Counted from the first letter of the stretch, positions 1-8,351 are shown. The stretch: DNA of 64,000 nt from Chlamydiota bacterium (GCA_012729785.1 JAAYCL010000014.1:43271-107270); one strand, 5' to 3'. Notes: generated by a model not told the origin, from the letters alone. Made by a program: numbers and translations.

Positions 1-323
1 GCGACGCAGGCGCTCCGCGCGAGGTCGGGGAAGAGGGTGTAGTGCATCTCGATCTGCTGCGGGTTGGTGAACGAGTGCATCTTCCCGTCGCGGTACGTCT
101 TGTGGAGGCAGTCGTAGTCGCGGCCGAAGATCTCCGCCCAGCCGCCCTTTTTCGGGTAGTAGAGTATCTTCGCGGAGATCATCCCGGGCGGATGGCAGTA
201 GCCCTGGGCGAAGGCGAGGCTGCCGTCCTTCCTGAGGAAGTAGGTGCAGTCGGTGACCCTCTCCCCGAGTTCGGCGATGGGGACGAGGAAGATATCCATC
301 ATCTCGTCGAAACGATCCTTCAT
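1..323 (-). CDS. Hypothetical protein, C-terminus cut by the window edge
   Basis: Reading leftward from the ATG at 321-323 there is an uninterrupted frame of about 107 codons running off the left edge. The product starts MKDRFDEMMDIFLVPIAEL and has a patch with the order HPPG, KILYYP and G-R-D-Y. That patch recalls, weakly, the N-terminal half of uncharacterised archaeal/bacterial proteins annotated as predicted nucleotidyltransferases. No catalytic motif is visible in the part present, so no function is assigned. There is no clear Shine-Dalgarno; a -10-like TATACT (plus-strand 333-338) lies 10 nt upstream. It is divergent from the superoxide dismutase gene. Confidence 0.6.
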   Translation of the reverse strand, partial: MKDRFDEMMDIFLVPIAELGERVTDCTYFLRKDGSLAFAQGYCHPPGMISAKILYYPKKGGWAEIFGRDYDCLHKTYRDGKMHSFTNPQQIEMHYTLFPDLARSACV

Positions 324-400
324 AGGGGGGGAAGTATACTACAACGGGCCGCGGATGCCACTATGAAGGCGTGTGAGCGTATGGACTCGCGCGGGCGGGC

Positions 401-430
401 GCGCCGCATTTCGAGGCGCCGCATTTCGAG
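401..430. repeat. Perfect 15-bp tandem duplication next to the SOD promoter
   Basis: The unit gcgccgcatttcgag occurs twice head to tail (401-415 and 416-430) with no mismatch and ends one base before the -35 hexamer of the superoxide dismutase promoter. The position suits a tandem operator or activator site, but a chance duplication cannot be excluded. Confidence 0.75.
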
Positions 431-431
431 G

Positions 432-460
432 TTGCGCTCCCGATGGCGCCGCGGTAAAAT
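432..460 (+). promoter_or_regulatory. sigma70-like promoter for the SOD gene
   Basis: TTGCGC (432-437), 17-nt spacer, TAAAAT (455-460). The start codon lies 60 nt downstream. Confidence 0.6.
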
Positions 461-520
461 CGGGTGTCCCGCGCGGGGGGCGCATCCGGCGCGCCGGGTC
501 GCGGGCGAGAGGAGGAGGGT

Positions 521-1213
521 ATGCATATCGGACTGTGCGCCGCCTGCTGCGCGGCGCTGGTCGCAGGCGCGGCCGCGGCGGATCCGCCCGCCGCGCCGCC
601 CGCGGCCGTCTCCGCCGCCCCGGCCGCCCGCTACACGGCCGCGGACTGTTCGCGCCTCAACGGGATCCCCGGCCTGCCCGATGCGCTTCTCTCGATGCAC
701 GTCACGCTCTACCAGGGGTACGTGAAGAACGCCAATCTTCTGGCGGAGAAGCTGACGGCTCTCTCCGCCGCCGGGGGCGGCCGCTCGCCCGAGTATGCCG
801 AGCTGAAGCGGCGTTTCGGCTGGGAGTACGACGGGATGCGTCTGCACGAGCTCTACTTCGAGAACATCTGCTCCCGGCGCGAGGCGCTCGACCCGAAGGG
901 CCCGCTCGCCCGGCGCCTCGCGAGCGACTTCGGGAGCGTGGAGGCGTGGAGGAAGGAGTTCGTCGACACGGGGATGATGCGCGGCATCGGCTGGGCGGCG
1001 CTCGTCGACGACCCGCGGAGCGGCCGGCTGACGAACGTCTGGATCGGCGAGCACGATGTCGGGCATCTCGCGGGGGCTCGCATCGTACTCATCGCGGACG
1101 TCTTCGAGCACGCGTTCATCACGGAGTTCAAGCTCGACCGGGCGAAGTACCTCGAGGCGTTCCTCGCCGCCGTCGACTGGAAGGCGGCGGAGAAGCGTCT
1201 CGGCGCGCGGTAA
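521..1213 (+). CDS. Exported Fe/Mn-family superoxide dismutase
   Basis: The 230-aa product has the C-terminal half of the Fe/Mn superoxide dismutase fold, which converts superoxide to peroxide and oxygen. Likely metal ligands are His60 (in MHVTLYQGYVKN), His109 (RLHELYF), Asp193 and His197 (ADVFEHAF). Residues 1-21 look like a signal peptide followed by an Ala/Pro-rich linker, so the enzyme is probably periplasmic or surface-exposed. The HxxLYxGYV spacing is one residue shorter than in classical SodA/SodB; this is typical of a divergent subfamily in uncultured bacteria (recalled, not checked). The start at 521 is preceded by gaggagg; an in-frame start at 464 would precede the signal peptide and is rejected. 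Metal preference cannot be read from sequence. Confidence 0.85.
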   Translation: MHIGLCAACCAALVAGAAAADPPAAPPAAVSAAPAARYTAADCSRLNGIPGLPDALLSMHVTLYQGYVKNANLLAEKLTALSAAGGGRSPEYAELKRRFGWEYDGMRLHELYFENICSRREALDPKGPLARRLASDFGSVEAWRKEFVDTGMMRGIGWAALVDDPRSGRLTNVWIGEHDVGHLAGARIVLIADVFEHAFITEFKLDRAKYLEAFLAAVDWKAAEKRLGAR

Positions 1214-1361
1214 CGCGGAGACACTCTTTGCAGGGCACACGCGGGGAAGCGGTCGCGAAGTGGACATTCCACGGGTGAACGCGCCATTCCGCCCCGGGTT
1301 TTTCACTGTGCCCTGTGCCGCGGCGGGGCGAGAAGCGGGATCTGAAGAGTGTCCCCGCGTT
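1212..1361. repeat. 150-bp inverted-repeat (REP/MITE-like) element
   Basis: The ends form a 17-nt inverted repeat with one mismatch: aacgcggagacactctt at 1212-1228 and its complement at 1345-1361. A nested pair lies inside (cagggcac at 1231-1238, gtgccctg at 1308-1315), so the unit could fold into a long hairpin. It begins inside the TAA stop of the SOD gene and fills half of the 312-bp gap before the next gene. It encodes no protein. Ends beginning with a GGGGACACTC-like string recall REP-type repeats. The rest of the gap holds only the promoter at 1458-1486. Confidence 0.6.
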
Positions 1362-1457
1362 GTAGTTCCGGTTCTCTCACGTCGTATCTGGTCTTTCCCC
1401 CATCAGAGGGGGGGATGTGGCATAACCCAAGCAAAACGCCAGAGATCCATTTTTCCG

Positions 1458-1486
1458 TTGCACCCCGCTGCGGGCGGGAGTAAGAT
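1458..1486 (+). promoter_or_regulatory. sigma70-like promoter for the propeller gene at 1526
   Basis: TTGCAC (1458-1463), 17-nt spacer, TAAGAT (1481-1486). The start codon is 39 nt further on. Confidence 0.6.
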
Positions 1487-1525
1487 CAGCCGGGCGTGCG
1501 GTCGGTCGGGAGAGGAGGGGAGGGT

Positions 1526-3031
1526 ATGAAGAGAATTGTCGCGGCGTTGGCGGTGCTGGTGCTCGCGTCGGGGGCCGCGCAAGCGGGACCGGTGTGGCCG
1601 ATGCAGGGGCAGAACCCGCAGCGCACGGGGCAGAGCCCGTTCGCGGGTCCCACGAGACCCGTGCTTCACTGGACCTACCTGACCGGGGGCATCTACAACT
1701 CCCCCGCCATCGGCTCGGACGGGACGGTGTACTTCGGCTCCCAGGACAACCGGCTCTACGCCGTGAACTCATCCGGGGGGCACAGGTGGACGTACCACAC
1801 CGGCGGCGGCATCTACAACTCCCCCGCCATCGGCTCGGACGGGACGGTGTACGTCGGGTCGCTCGACAATCGTTTCTACGCCGTCAACTCCGCCGGGATG
1901 CTCAGGTGGTCGTACTCGACCGGCCCGATATCCTCCGCATCATCCCCCGCCATCGGCTCGGACGGGACGATCTACGTCGGGTCGGACTACGACGTCGGGT
2001 CGGACTATTGCCAGTTCTATGCATTCAATTCGAGAGGGACGTGTCGCTGGAGCTACCAGATGCCCGGGATGTCGTCCGGTGTCCCCAAATCCCCGGCGAT
2101 CGGCTCGGACGGGACGGTGTACGTCGGCTCCATGGCCAACCGGCTGTACGCCTTCAACTCGAACGGGGCCGTCAGGTGGTCGTACAGCACAGGCGCCCAG
2201 CCCTCCGGCCAGTCGATCGGGCCTGACGGGACGGTCTACGTCGGATTCGACGACAACCGGCTCTACGCCTTCAAATCCAACGGCGCGCGCAGCTGGTCGT
2301 ATATGATGGGCAAACACGCCTATTCTTCCCCCGCCATCGGGTCCGACGGGACGGTCTACGTCGGGTCGTACGACAACCGCCTCTACGCGTTCCATTTCAG
2401 CGGGGGCTTCAGGTGGACGTACCGCACCGGCGGCACCGTCGAATCGTCCCCCGCCATCGGCTCGGACGGGACGGTGTACTTCGGCTCCACGGACAACCGG
2501 CTCTACGCCTGCAACTCCATTGGGACGCTCAGGTGGTCCTACACGGCGACCGCTCTCGTCGAGGCGTGTGGCCCCGCCATCGGCTCGGACGGGACGATCT
2601 ACTTCGGGACGGGGGACAACCGACTCTGGTCCGTGGGCGTGCCGACGACGCCGACGCCGACCCCCGTGCCGCCGGCGCAGGTGGACGTCAGCGGAAGCAC
2701 GGTCTCGCCGGGCGACACGCTCAGCGCCGTCTTCCGGACCAACCAGCCGATCTCGCAACCGTTCACCGCGTACGCGGTCGTCATATTCCCCGACGGCGCG
2801 ACGATGGTGAACGTCCTCGACTTCAGCACGGCATTGAAGCCGGTGGCGAGCGACGTGCAGGGGCTTCCGGCAGGGTTCGAGTACACGCTCATAAACAACC
2901 TCGTCATCCCGGGGACGATTCCCCCGGGCCGATACGAGATCGTGGCGGCGTTCTTCACGCCGGGTCGGCCGATCACGAGCCGGGACGACGCCTTCTACCA
3001 GGCGAGCGTGTTCGTGACAGTGCAGCGGTAG
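1526..3031 (+). CDS. Exported PQQ-type beta-propeller protein
   Basis: 501 aa. A clear signal peptide (about residues 1-20, ending AAQA) is followed by about eight repeats of the pattern SPAIGSDGTVYVGS-xDNRLYA-NS-G-RWSY-TG, each about 38-40 residues. This is the PQQ/quinoprotein-like propeller fold, but none of the quinone ligands of alcohol dehydrogenases is evident, so it is read as a structural or binding propeller. A short Pro-Thr linker (near residue 372) joins a C-terminal beta-sandwich-like domain of about 125 residues that resembles the stand-alone product at 25131. The DNA of the repeats is strikingly homogenised (ggctcggacgggacg recurs), suggesting recent repeat conversion. The start is chosen by the agaggaggggaggg Shine-Dalgarno. 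A relative lies at 61906. Confidence 0.85.
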   Translation: MKRIVAALAVLVLASGAAQAGPVWPMQGQNPQRTGQSPFAGPTRPVLHWTYLTGGIYNSPAIGSDGTVYFGSQDNRLYAVNSSGGHRWTYHTGGGIYNSPAIGSDGTVYVGSLDNRFYAVNSAGMLRWSYSTGPISSASSPAIGSDGTIYVGSDYDVGSDYCQFYAFNSRGTCRWSYQMPGMSSGVPKSPAIGSDGTVYVGSMANRLYAFNSNGAVRWSYSTGAQPSGQSIGPDGTVYVGFDDNRLYAFKSNGARSWSYMMGKHAYSSPAIGSDGTVYVGSYDNRLYAFHFSGGFRWTYRTGGTVESSPAIGSDGTVYFGSTDNRLYACNSIGTLRWSYTATALVEACGPAIGSDGTIYFGTGDNRLWSVGVPTTPTPTPVPPAQVDVSGSTVSPGDTLSAVFRTNQPISQPFTAYAVVIFPDGATMVNVLDFSTALKPVASDVQGLPAGFEYTLINNLVIPGTIPPGRYEIVAAFFTPGRPITSRDDAFYQASVFVTVQR

Positions 3032-3111
3032 CCGAGTTCGGGGCGCTCTTCACGGCACACACGAAGCCGGCGGGATGCAGGGTGCGCGTCCCCCGGGGGT
3101 GCGATGGCAGC

Positions 3112-3222
3112 GAAGACGCTGTATGCAACTGTTTCCGCACGAATGTGGTATGGCATTATTCGTCCCGGGGACGATTAAATCCGTAAGATGTTGAAGCGGT
3201 GAGTGTTGTATACAACGTCTGC
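3112..3222. mobile_element. 111-bp MITE-like palindromic element, copy 1
   Basis: Non-coding element with imperfect terminal inverted repeats (gaagacgctgtat at 3112-3124 and atacaacgtctgc at 3210-3222; two mismatches in 13). Its reverse complement aligns without gaps over all 111 bp to copy 2 at 11534-11644, with 74 identical positions by hand count. The best-preserved block is the interior ccggggacgattaaa (about 3166-3180). It sits 80 bp after the propeller gene and ends 17 bp before the metalloprotease start, so that gene's ribosome-binding site lies just outside it. No target duplication is obvious. Confidence 0.7.
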
Positions 3223-3239
3223 GTCGGGGAGGACGGCGC

Positions 3240-4790
3240 ATGATCCGCCCCGGTCCGTGCTCCATCAGCCGCAGGCCGTTCGTCGCCCCGTGCGGTCGCG
3301 GCCCCCGTGCACCCCTGGACGGGGCGGCGCCCGTTTTCTGGCGCCGGCCCGTCTTCCTGCGCCGGCCCCCTGTGCCGCGCCGTTTCCCCGCGGCCCCCGC
3401 GCCGTTTTCCCCCGCGTCGGATCCCGCGGTCCGGACGGCGCGGCGATTCCTCTCCCTCCACGCCGAAGCCCTCGGCGTCGATCCTCCCTGCCTCGTCTTC
3501 GTCCGCCTCTGGCGCACGCGCAGCGGCGCCCACGTCAGGTTCCAGCAGGTCCTCGACGGCGTCCCCGTCATAGGCGCGCTCCTCGACGTCCACCTCGATG
3601 CCGCGGGGACGGCGACCGTCGTGACCGGCGCCTTCCACCGGGGGCTGAAGAGGAGCGGCGCCTTCCGAAAGGCGGGCATCGGCAAGAGGGAGGCGGCGCG
3701 GGTCGCGCGGGCGGACCTCGGGCGCGGCGCGCGGCTGCGGGCGGAGGAGGGGTGCGCGGAGCTGGTGTTCGTGGAGCGCCGGCACGCGCGGCGGGTCTAC
3801 AAGGTGGTGCTCCCCGCGTCGCGGCCGCTCGGAAACTGGGTCTACCTCGTCGACGCCGCCACGGGCGCGATCCTCCGGAGCAGCAACACGATGCGCTTCG
3901 CCCGCGGCAGCGTCTTCCCGAGGAGCCCCGCGGAGGATCCCGCGCCGCGCGTTGTCCCGCTCGAGCGCCTCCGCGACCCGTTCCTCCTGGAGGGGACGCA
4001 CGTCGCCGTCGTCAACGAGGATTGCCCCGAGGCGCGCGAGGAGGACGGGGAGTTCCTCTATGATCCCTCCGACACGCACTTCGACGAGGTGATGGCGTAC
4101 TACCATATCGACCGCGCGGCCGAGGCCTTCGGGCGCCTCGACCCCGGGATCGAGACCGCGCTGGCGACACGCGGGACGCTGCGCGTCCATGTGCACGCCG
4201 GGGAGCGGATGGAGAACGCCTGGTACGATCCGGCCACCCGCGCCATATACTTGGGCGACGGCGGCGGGCCGGGGCGGTTGAACGACCTCGCCAAGGAGGC
4301 GGCGGTGATCTGCCACGAGTACGCCCACGCCGTGCTCGACCGGGTCAATCCGCACCTGAAGGGGCCCGAGGCCGACGCGTTGCACGAGGGGTACGCCGAC
4401 TACTTCGGCTGTTCGCTCACCGGAGACCCCCTGATCGGGGAGTGGGTCGTCGCCGCCCGCGGCGAGCCGTGCCTCCGCAACCTGGGGAACCGCCTGCGCT
4501 ACCCGCGCGACCTGTCGGGCGCGCCGCACGCGGACGGCGCGATATGGGCCGGGGCGTGCTGGGACCTTCGACGGGCGCTGGGGCCGGAGACGGCGGACGC
4601 GCTCGTCTACGAGAGCATGCATTTCCTGCCCGAGTTCGCGCGGTTCGCCGACGCGGCGACGGGGCTTGCGCAGGCCGCCGGGTGCGTCTTCGCCGGACGC
4701 CACCGGGGGCGGATCGCGGAGGCGCTGGCCGACAGGGGGTTCGGCGCCGACATCGAGAGGAGGCCGTTATGCGTGCCGCGCCATGCCTGA
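3240..4790 (+). CDS. Thermolysin-like (M4/M36-type) zinc metalloprotease with FTP-like propeptide
   Basis: 516 aa. Residues about 60-220 resemble an FTP/PepSY inhibitory propeptide (VRFQQVLDGVPVIGALLDVHL, then LVDAATGAILRS). The catalytic part carries HEYAH (His359, Glu360, His363) and a downstream LHEGYADYF whose Glu383 lies 24 residues after the first His, the spacing of the third zinc ligand in the thermolysin clan. A peptidase with an Arg-rich N-terminus but no convincing signal peptide; export is likely but not shown. ATG 3240 has GGGGAGGA 6 nt upstream. The next gene starts inside its 3' end (22-bp overlap), suggesting translational coupling. Confidence 0.8.
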   Translation: MIRPGPCSISRRPFVAPCGRGPRAPLDGAAPVFWRRPVFLRRPPVPRRFPAAPAPFSPASDPAVRTARRFLSLHAEALGVDPPCLVFVRLWRTRSGAHVRFQQVLDGVPVIGALLDVHLDAAGTATVVTGAFHRGLKRSGAFRKAGIGKREAARVARADLGRGARLRAEEGCAELVFVERRHARRVYKVVLPASRPLGNWVYLVDAATGAILRSSNTMRFARGSVFPRSPAEDPAPRVVPLERLRDPFLLEGTHVAVVNEDCPEAREEDGEFLYDPSDTHFDEVMAYYHIDRAAEAFGRLDPGIETALATRGTLRVHVHAGERMENAWYDPATRAIYLGDGGGPGRLNDLAKEAAVICHEYAHAVLDRVNPHLKGPEADALHEGYADYFGCSLTGDPLIGEWVVAARGEPCLRNLGNRLRYPRDLSGAPHADGAIWAGACWDLRRALGPETADALVYESMHFLPEFARFADAATGLAQAAGCVFAGRHRGRIAEALADRGFGADIERRPLCVPRHA

Positions 4791-5755
4791 TCTTCGCGAT
4801 GCTGCTCTCCGCGGCGCCCGCCAGTCACGAGCGCGACCTCGCCACACAGCTCCCGGCGGAGGTCGTGGACTACGTCGTGGCGGCCCGGCTCGACGCCGGC
4901 CGAGCGGAGGAGTTGCTGAAGGAGCTGTTCCAGCGGCTGCGGATGCGGCCGCGTTACGCGCTCGCGGTCTTCCCGCTCCCCGGCGACGACCGGGCGCGTC
5001 TGATCTTCATCAAGGGGAAGGATGCCGACGTCGCGCTCGTCAAGAAGGCCCTCGTGGCGATGGACGCGGCGTCTCCCCCGGCGCAGGAGGAGGAGCGCGT
5101 TCCGCTGCTGCGGGTGGAAACGGGGGCGGCGGGGCCCGCGGAGATGCGGCGGCGGATCGTCGCGGCCGCCGCGCGCGCCCGTCTTTCGGTCGCGGACAAG
5201 GATCTGTTCATCTACCCGGAGGGGGTCGAGGGGGGGCTCTTCTTCACCGGGCCCGCGGCGCTCCAGGCCCCTGTCGCCGAGCTCGCCGAGGGGCTCGGGA
5301 AGAATCCGCTCCCCGGCGCCGCCGACGCGGCGCGGGACTGGCTCCTCGGGCTGGGCAGGGAGACCGCGAAATCGTTCGCGGCGCTTCTATCCGCGGCCCT
5401 CTCCGCCGCCGCGGTCCTGCTGCTCCACCTTCTCCTCTGCCGCCTGCCGCGCCTCGGCGCGCGCTACCGGAGATCGTTCCGCTTCTTCTGGGAGAGGCTG
5501 TTCGCGTCGTTCAAGGGGAAGGACCTCGCCTGGGAGATCATCAAGGCGGCGGCGGAGTTCGGGGCCGCCGCGGCCCTCCCGTCGCCGGAACGGATGCGGG
5601 GCGCGGCGCCGCCGCGCGCGCAGGCGCTCGACGCCGCCCGCCGGTACGCGCGCTGGCGGGGCGTGAATCCGGACGAGCCGGAGATCGCGGGGCTGCTCGA
5701 TGCGGCGGTGGAGGCGGCGGTGCATCGGGCCGTCCGCGGGGAGGGGCGGGGGTGA
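4769..5755 (+). CDS. Membrane protein with secretin-N-domain-like segments, function unknown
   Basis: 328 aa with an N-terminal signal sequence (about residues 1-19) and a hydrophobic helix near residues 210-230 followed by a basic stretch, so one transmembrane anchor is likely. Residues about 30-105 and 110-180 each have a beta-alpha-beta flavour ending in a 'x-IFIKGKDADVALVKKAL'-type segment, reminiscent of NolW/secretin N-domains; this is only a pattern impression. The C-terminal cytoplasmic part is Arg/Ala-rich. It overlaps the metalloprotease gene by 22 bp, so the two probably act together. The start at 4769 has cgagaggagg upstream. Confidence 0.6.
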   Translation: MRAAPCLIFAMLLSAAPASHERDLATQLPAEVVDYVVAARLDAGRAEELLKELFQRLRMRPRYALAVFPLPGDDRARLIFIKGKDADVALVKKALVAMDAASPPAQEEERVPLLRVETGAAGPAEMRRRIVAAAARARLSVADKDLFIYPEGVEGGLFFTGPAALQAPVAELAEGLGKNPLPGAADAARDWLLGLGRETAKSFAALLSAALSAAAVLLLHLLLCRLPRLGARYRRSFRFFWERLFASFKGKDLAWEIIKAAAEFGAAAALPSPERMRGAAPPRAQALDAARRYARWRGVNPDEPEIAGLLDAAVEAAVHRAVRGEGRG

Positions 5756-5845
5756 GGCGTCGAACGCGCGCCTTCGGCCCGCTGGGCGGCTCGGGGTGCG
5801 CGGGCCGTGTTACAATGGCGTTCCAGACCGGCAGGGGGGTGCGCA

Positions 5846-6340
5846 GTGGGGAGACCGGAAGCCGAGGAGAGACCGCTGGCCGTGGCGATCGCGGCGCTCG
5901 TCCACGAGGGGAGGATACTCCTGATCAGGCGGGCGCGGGGGGACTACCCGGGGCTCTGGGGTCTGCCCGGCGGGAAGATCGAATGCGGCGAGCATCTGTC
6001 GGAGGCGGCGGAGCGGGAGATACGCGAGGAATGCGGCATCGAGGCGGCGTTCGTCCGGCACCTCGGCTGCGTCTCGGAGCATTTGGTGGAGGAGGGGCGG
6101 GTTAGGCGCCATTTCATCCTGCACGTTTGCGCGCTCGCACCTCGAGGCACGATGCTGCGCCCCGGCGCCGAGGGGGAGCTGCGCTGGTGCCCGCTGGAGG
6201 CGCTTGGGCCGATGCGCGGCGAGATCATCCCCAGCGATCTGCTCATCATCGAGCGGATGGTGGCGGGGGAGGGGAAAGGGTACTACGACTGCGTGCTCGA
6301 GAAGACCGGGGATGCCCACGTGTTGAAAAGATTCGTCTGA
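5846..6340 (+). CDS. Nudix hydrolase
   Basis: 164 aa from GTG 5846. The Nudix box is complete: G-x5-E-x7-REIREECGI (GKIECGEHLSEAAEREIREE), with the Mg2+-binding glutamates present. Such enzymes cleave nucleoside diphosphates linked to another moiety; MutT-like sanitation or NADH/ADP-sugar cleavage are possible, and the substrate cannot be read here. The GTG start has agggggg 6 nt upstream; a second in-frame GTG at 5807 would be longer but has no Shine-Dalgarno, and a -10-like TACAAT (5811-5816) overlaps it. The gene converges on the histidine kinase with 8 bp between the stops. Confidence 0.85.
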   Translation: MGRPEAEERPLAVAIAALVHEGRILLIRRARGDYPGLWGLPGGKIECGEHLSEAAEREIREECGIEAAFVRHLGCVSEHLVEEGRVRRHFILHVCALAPRGTMLRPGAEGELRWCPLEALGPMRGEIIPSDLLIIERMVAGEGKGYYDCVLEKTGDAHVLKRFV

Positions 6341-6348
6341 GGGATCCG

Positions 6349-8256
6349 TCACTCCTCCGCGGGCTTGATCAGCGGGAGGATGACGGTGAACACCGTGTCG
6401 CGCCCTTCGAGGCTCATCACCTCGATCTTCCCGCCGTGCTCCCTGACGATCCCGTGGGCGATGCTCAAACCAAGCCCGGTGCCCTGCCCGAACTCCTTCG
6501 TGCTGAAATACGGGACGAAGATCTTCTCGATCCGGTCGGGCGGGATGTGGGGGCCGTTGTTGGCGATGGCGATCTCGGCGGCGCCGTTTTGGTGGCGGCT
6601 CGTCACCGTGATCAGGCGCTCCCCGTCTTTCTCCATCAGGGCGTGGTGCGCGTTGGTGAGGATGTTGACGAAGACCTGCTGCAGCTGGTTGGAATCGAGC
6701 ATCCCCTTCCGGATCGACGGGTCGAGGCGGGTCTGCACGCGTATCCCGTTGGCGATGAACTGGTGCGCCTTCAGGTCGATCGCGAGGCCGACGATCTCGT
6801 TCACCGAGGCGCAGACGCGTCGCAGCGGCGGCTTGCGGGAGAAGGTGAGAAGATTCCTCACCAGGTACTGGCACCGGAGCGCCTCCTTGTGGAGGCGGTC
6901 GATGTCCTCCTTGAGTTCCGCCGGGGCGTCATGCTGTCGAAGGATCTCGGCGTACCCGAGGACGCCGGTGAGGGGGTTGTTCAGTTCGTGGGCGATGCCG
7001 GAGATGAGTTCGCCGAGGGCCGAGAGCTTCTCCTTCTGTATCAGTTCCTCCTCGATCTGCTTGCGCCGCGTGATCTCCTCGGAGATCCCCGCGTAGCCGA
7101 TCAGTTTCCCCGTCTCGTCCCTGATGGTGCACATCCGCAGCGAGACCGGGAACACCTCGCCTGATTTTCTCCGGTCGAAGATCTCCCCCTCCCAGAGGCC
7201 GTTCCTCGCCTCGCGGGCGATGCGGCCGGAGAGATCGGGCGGGTTTCCGGGGACGCCCTCGAAGAAATCGGCGGAGCGCATCCCGAGCATCTCCTCCGCC
7301 CGGTAGCCGAGCATCTTTTGCACGGCGGGGTTGGCGTAGACGATCCGGCGGTTGAGGTCCATGATCATCACGCTCGCCGACGTGTTCTCGATGACGCTGG
7401 CGAGCTGCCGCATATGCCGCTCGATGATGAGACGTTGGGAGATGTCGCGGCAGATGGCGAGGACGATCCGCCTGCCGCGGAAGTCGACTGCGCTCGCGCT
7501 GACGTCGGCGACGAAATGCGCCCCGGTCTTCCTGAGCATCTCGATCTGGGCGGATGCGCGGGAGCTCCCCTCGTCATCGCCCAGGCGCCGCAGGATCCCG
7601 GCGAACTCCCCCGGGGCGTAGAGCTCGGAGTTCTTCAGGCCGAGGAGCTCCTCCGCGGAGTAGCCGGTCATCGTCTCCGCCATCCGGTTCGCCGTGAGGA
7701 TCCGGTCCGCCTGTGGGTCGATGGTGAATATCGCGTCGTTCGCCCGTTCCATCAGGAGCCGGTGGAGGATCTCGGACTCCTTGAGCTCGGCGGTCTTTTC
7801 CGCCACGAGGGTCTTGAGCCCGGTCGTGTATTCGCTGATCACCGCCTGGGCCTTCCGCTTTGCCGTGATGTCGGTGAGGAGCTGGATGACGGCCCGGCCG
7901 CCGTCGGGCATCAGGAACGGGCTCGCGGAGGATTCGTAGAGACGCCCCTTCTGATCGCGCATCACACAGCTGAAGGACTCCTTCCCCTCGTGCAGGATCG
8001 CCGTGATCGGGCAGGAGGGGCAGCTGCTCGTTCGCCCGGCGATGGCGGCGTAGCACTTCCGGCCGACGAGATCCCCGTAGCGTCCGCGCAGCCTGGCGTT
8101 GTTGTAGAGGATGGTATGGGAGGCGTCCTCTATCAGGACAAAACAGCCGACGGCGTCAAATATCTCGAGGGGGGCGCGCGGCGGCCCGGCCTTGGGCGCC
8201 GTGGGGCGCGCGGGACCGGGGCGCTTCGTCCGCGAAATCCTGGAAGAGGTGCGCAT
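6349..8256 (-). CDS. Triple-PAS sensor histidine kinase (cytoplasmic)
   Basis: 635 aa. Order: a basic tail, PAS 1 (about 30-140, containing CYAAIAGRTSSCPSCP, a Cys-rich signature of a PAS subgroup), a short coiled coil, PAS 2 (about 170-285), PAS 3 (about 290-400), then a HisKA domain with the phospho-acceptor in GIAHELNNPL (His near 422) and an HATPase domain with an N box (NILTNAHHAL) and GQGTGLGLSIAHGI. There is no transmembrane segment, so the stimulus is internal; the cysteines could bind a metal or sense redox. No partner receiver is adjacent; lone receivers lie at 15375 and 53231. The start at 8256 is chosen because the promoter lies just upstream; longer in-frame starts would lie in the promoter. 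Confidence 0.9.
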   Translation of the reverse strand: MRTSSRISRTKRPGPARPTAPKAGPPRAPLEIFDAVGCFVLIEDASHTILYNNARLRGRYGDLVGRKCYAAIAGRTSSCPSCPITAILHEGKESFSCVMRDQKGRLYESSASPFLMPDGGRAVIQLLTDITAKRKAQAVISEYTTGLKTLVAEKTAELKESEILHRLLMERANDAIFTIDPQADRILTANRMAETMTGYSAEELLGLKNSELYAPGEFAGILRRLGDDEGSSRASAQIEMLRKTGAHFVADVSASAVDFRGRRIVLAICRDISQRLIIERHMRQLASVIENTSASVMIMDLNRRIVYANPAVQKMLGYRAEEMLGMRSADFFEGVPGNPPDLSGRIAREARNGLWEGEIFDRRKSGEVFPVSLRMCTIRDETGKLIGYAGISEEITRRKQIEEELIQKEKLSALGELISGIAHELNNPLTGVLGYAEILRQHDAPAELKEDIDRLHKEALRCQYLVRNLLTFSRKPPLRRVCASVNEIVGLAIDLKAHQFIANGIRVQTRLDPSIRKGMLDSNQLQQVFVNILTNAHHALMEKDGERLITVTSRHQNGAAEIAIANNGPHIPPDRIEKIFVPYFSTKEFGQGTGLGLSIAHGIVREHGGKIEVMSLEGRDTVFTVILPLIKPAEE

Positions 8257-8276
8257 ACGCGATTTGAGGTTGAAAA

Positions 8277-8306
8277 AGTATATACGAGCGCCGCAAGGCG
8301 GGTCAA
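8277..8306 (-). promoter_or_regulatory. Promoter for the histidine kinase
   Basis: On the minus strand TTGACC (8301-8306), 18-nt spacer, TATACT (8277-8282). The kinase ATG is 20 nt downstream. Confidence 0.65.
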
Positions 8307-8351
8307 CGAAAAGCGCATTCACGAAAAGCGCATTCCCTGAAAAGCGCATTC
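8307..8351. repeat. Three 14-bp direct repeats abutting the kinase promoter
   Basis: The sequence (c/t)gaaaagcgcattc occurs at 8307-8320, 8322-8335 and 8338-8351, with start-to-start spacing of 15 and 16 bp. The array begins at the base next to the -35 hexamer of the kinase promoter and lies in the divergent region shared with the CPBP protease gene. Its placement suggests a cooperative transcription-factor site. Confidence 0.75.

Noticed and set aside
3112-3222. Integron attC sites at the 111-bp elements
   Set aside because: The ends have GTTGTAT and ATACAAC, which do not fit the required GTTRRRY and RYYYAAC core sites, and no integrase or cassette array is present.
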